Below, piece by piece: positions 5,023-5,194 of a DNA stretch of 5,194 nucleotides. How positions within the stretch are numbered: position 1 is the stretch's first letter; each line of letters starts with the position of its first letter. The notes beneath the pieces were generated by a model. That model saw only the letters and a program-made list of their open reading frames with translations. It did not search any database and was not told where the DNA came from. The DNA comes from JBGTBQ01 sp041749275 (GTDB lineage Bacteria; Acidobacteriota; Blastocatellia; Pyrinomonadales; Pyrinomonadaceae), in assembly GCA_041749275.1 (NCBI GenBank), contig JBGTBQ010000031.1, positions 1 to 5,194 on the forward strand, in the 5' to 3' direction. The translations under genes were made by a program, and so were the position numbers.

Positions 5023-5194
5023 ATGTTAAGTCTCGGTCAACGTATTTCATACGCCGCCCGCTCTTTCTTTTCCATCCTCGCACGCGGCGAAGTGCCGGAG
5101 GATATCGCGCCGGAAGTCGTCAAAACGCCGGCGCAAATAACGACCGCGCCCGCGCCGCCCGTTGAGCCGTCGCCTGTGCGGCCAGTCGAGGATT
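5023..5194 (+). CDS. N-terminal part of a DUF2760-like protein (3' truncated)
   Basis: The frame is open from ATG 5023 to the window end (57 codons plus one base). The N-terminal segment MLSLGQRISYAARSFFSILA followed by RGEVPEDIAPEV is amphipathic and fairly hydrophobic, with no charged n-region or cleavage site, so it is not a convincing signal peptide. A Pro/Ala/Thr/Val-rich linker (about residues 35-55) follows and continues off the window. From memory this layout, a short helix of the form RLSLAFRSFF...L..G.LPE and a proline-rich spacer before a C-terminal domain, is typical of DUF2760 proteins. These have no established function and often sit beside Hsp70-family genes. The diagnostic C-terminal domain is not visible, so the family call is tentative, while the gene call is firm. 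It is transcribed away from the amine oxidase behind a structured leader. Confidence 0.75.
   Translation, partial: MLSLGQRISYAARSFFSILARGEVPEDIAPEVVKTPAQITTAPAPPVEPSPVRPVED

Overview
The window looks like chromosomal DNA from a GC-rich, free-living bacterium. Three things suggest Acidobacteriota, possibly the Blastocatellia/Pyrinomonadaceae side: an FHA-GAF-SpoIIE phosphatase, REP-like palindromes built on a GCCCC/GGGGC stem followed by an AATGTTT tail, and a spacer with ATGCGGA/GAATGAC motifs. This placement rests on style and recall, not on a marker gene, so it is tentative.

Layout. Bases 1-364 (+) are the 3' end of a gene whose product has a Pro/Thr-rich linker and a C-terminal Sel1/TPR-like helical repeat. 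After a 122-base spacer with nested inverted repeats comes a complete 586-residue FHA-GAF-PP2C (SpoIIE/RsbU-type) phosphatase at 487-2247 (+). A 228-base convergent spacer with two GC-rich stem structures separates it from a complete copper-containing amine oxidase (TynA-like, secreted) on the minus strand, whose supported start is at 4458. Upstream of the oxidase is a 564-base divergent intergenic region. It holds a nested array of four REP-like hairpins (4516-4676), two further hairpins (4782-4840), a plausible promoter (4898-4925) and a strongly structured leader (4924-5003). The leader precedes a well-started but truncated gene (5023-end), whose N-terminus resembles DUF2760 proteins.

How the genes fit together. 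The phosphatase is a single-chain signalling protein: a phosphothreonine-binding FHA domain and a GAF sensor feed a PP2C domain of the class that dephosphorylates anti-sigma-factor antagonists. The upstream truncated gene could be the tail of a Ser/Thr kinase or another signalling protein, but only its linker and helical repeat are visible. The amine oxidase is an independent catabolic enzyme exported across the inner membrane.

The strongest unexplained signal is the leader of the last gene. It combines a perfect 9-bp hairpin, two more hairpins, a loop-to-tail complement that would form a pseudoknot, and two sets of competing pairings, all between a promoter-like site and a strong ribosome binding site. 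It is a candidate cis-regulatory RNA. I could not match it to a riboswitch class I know.
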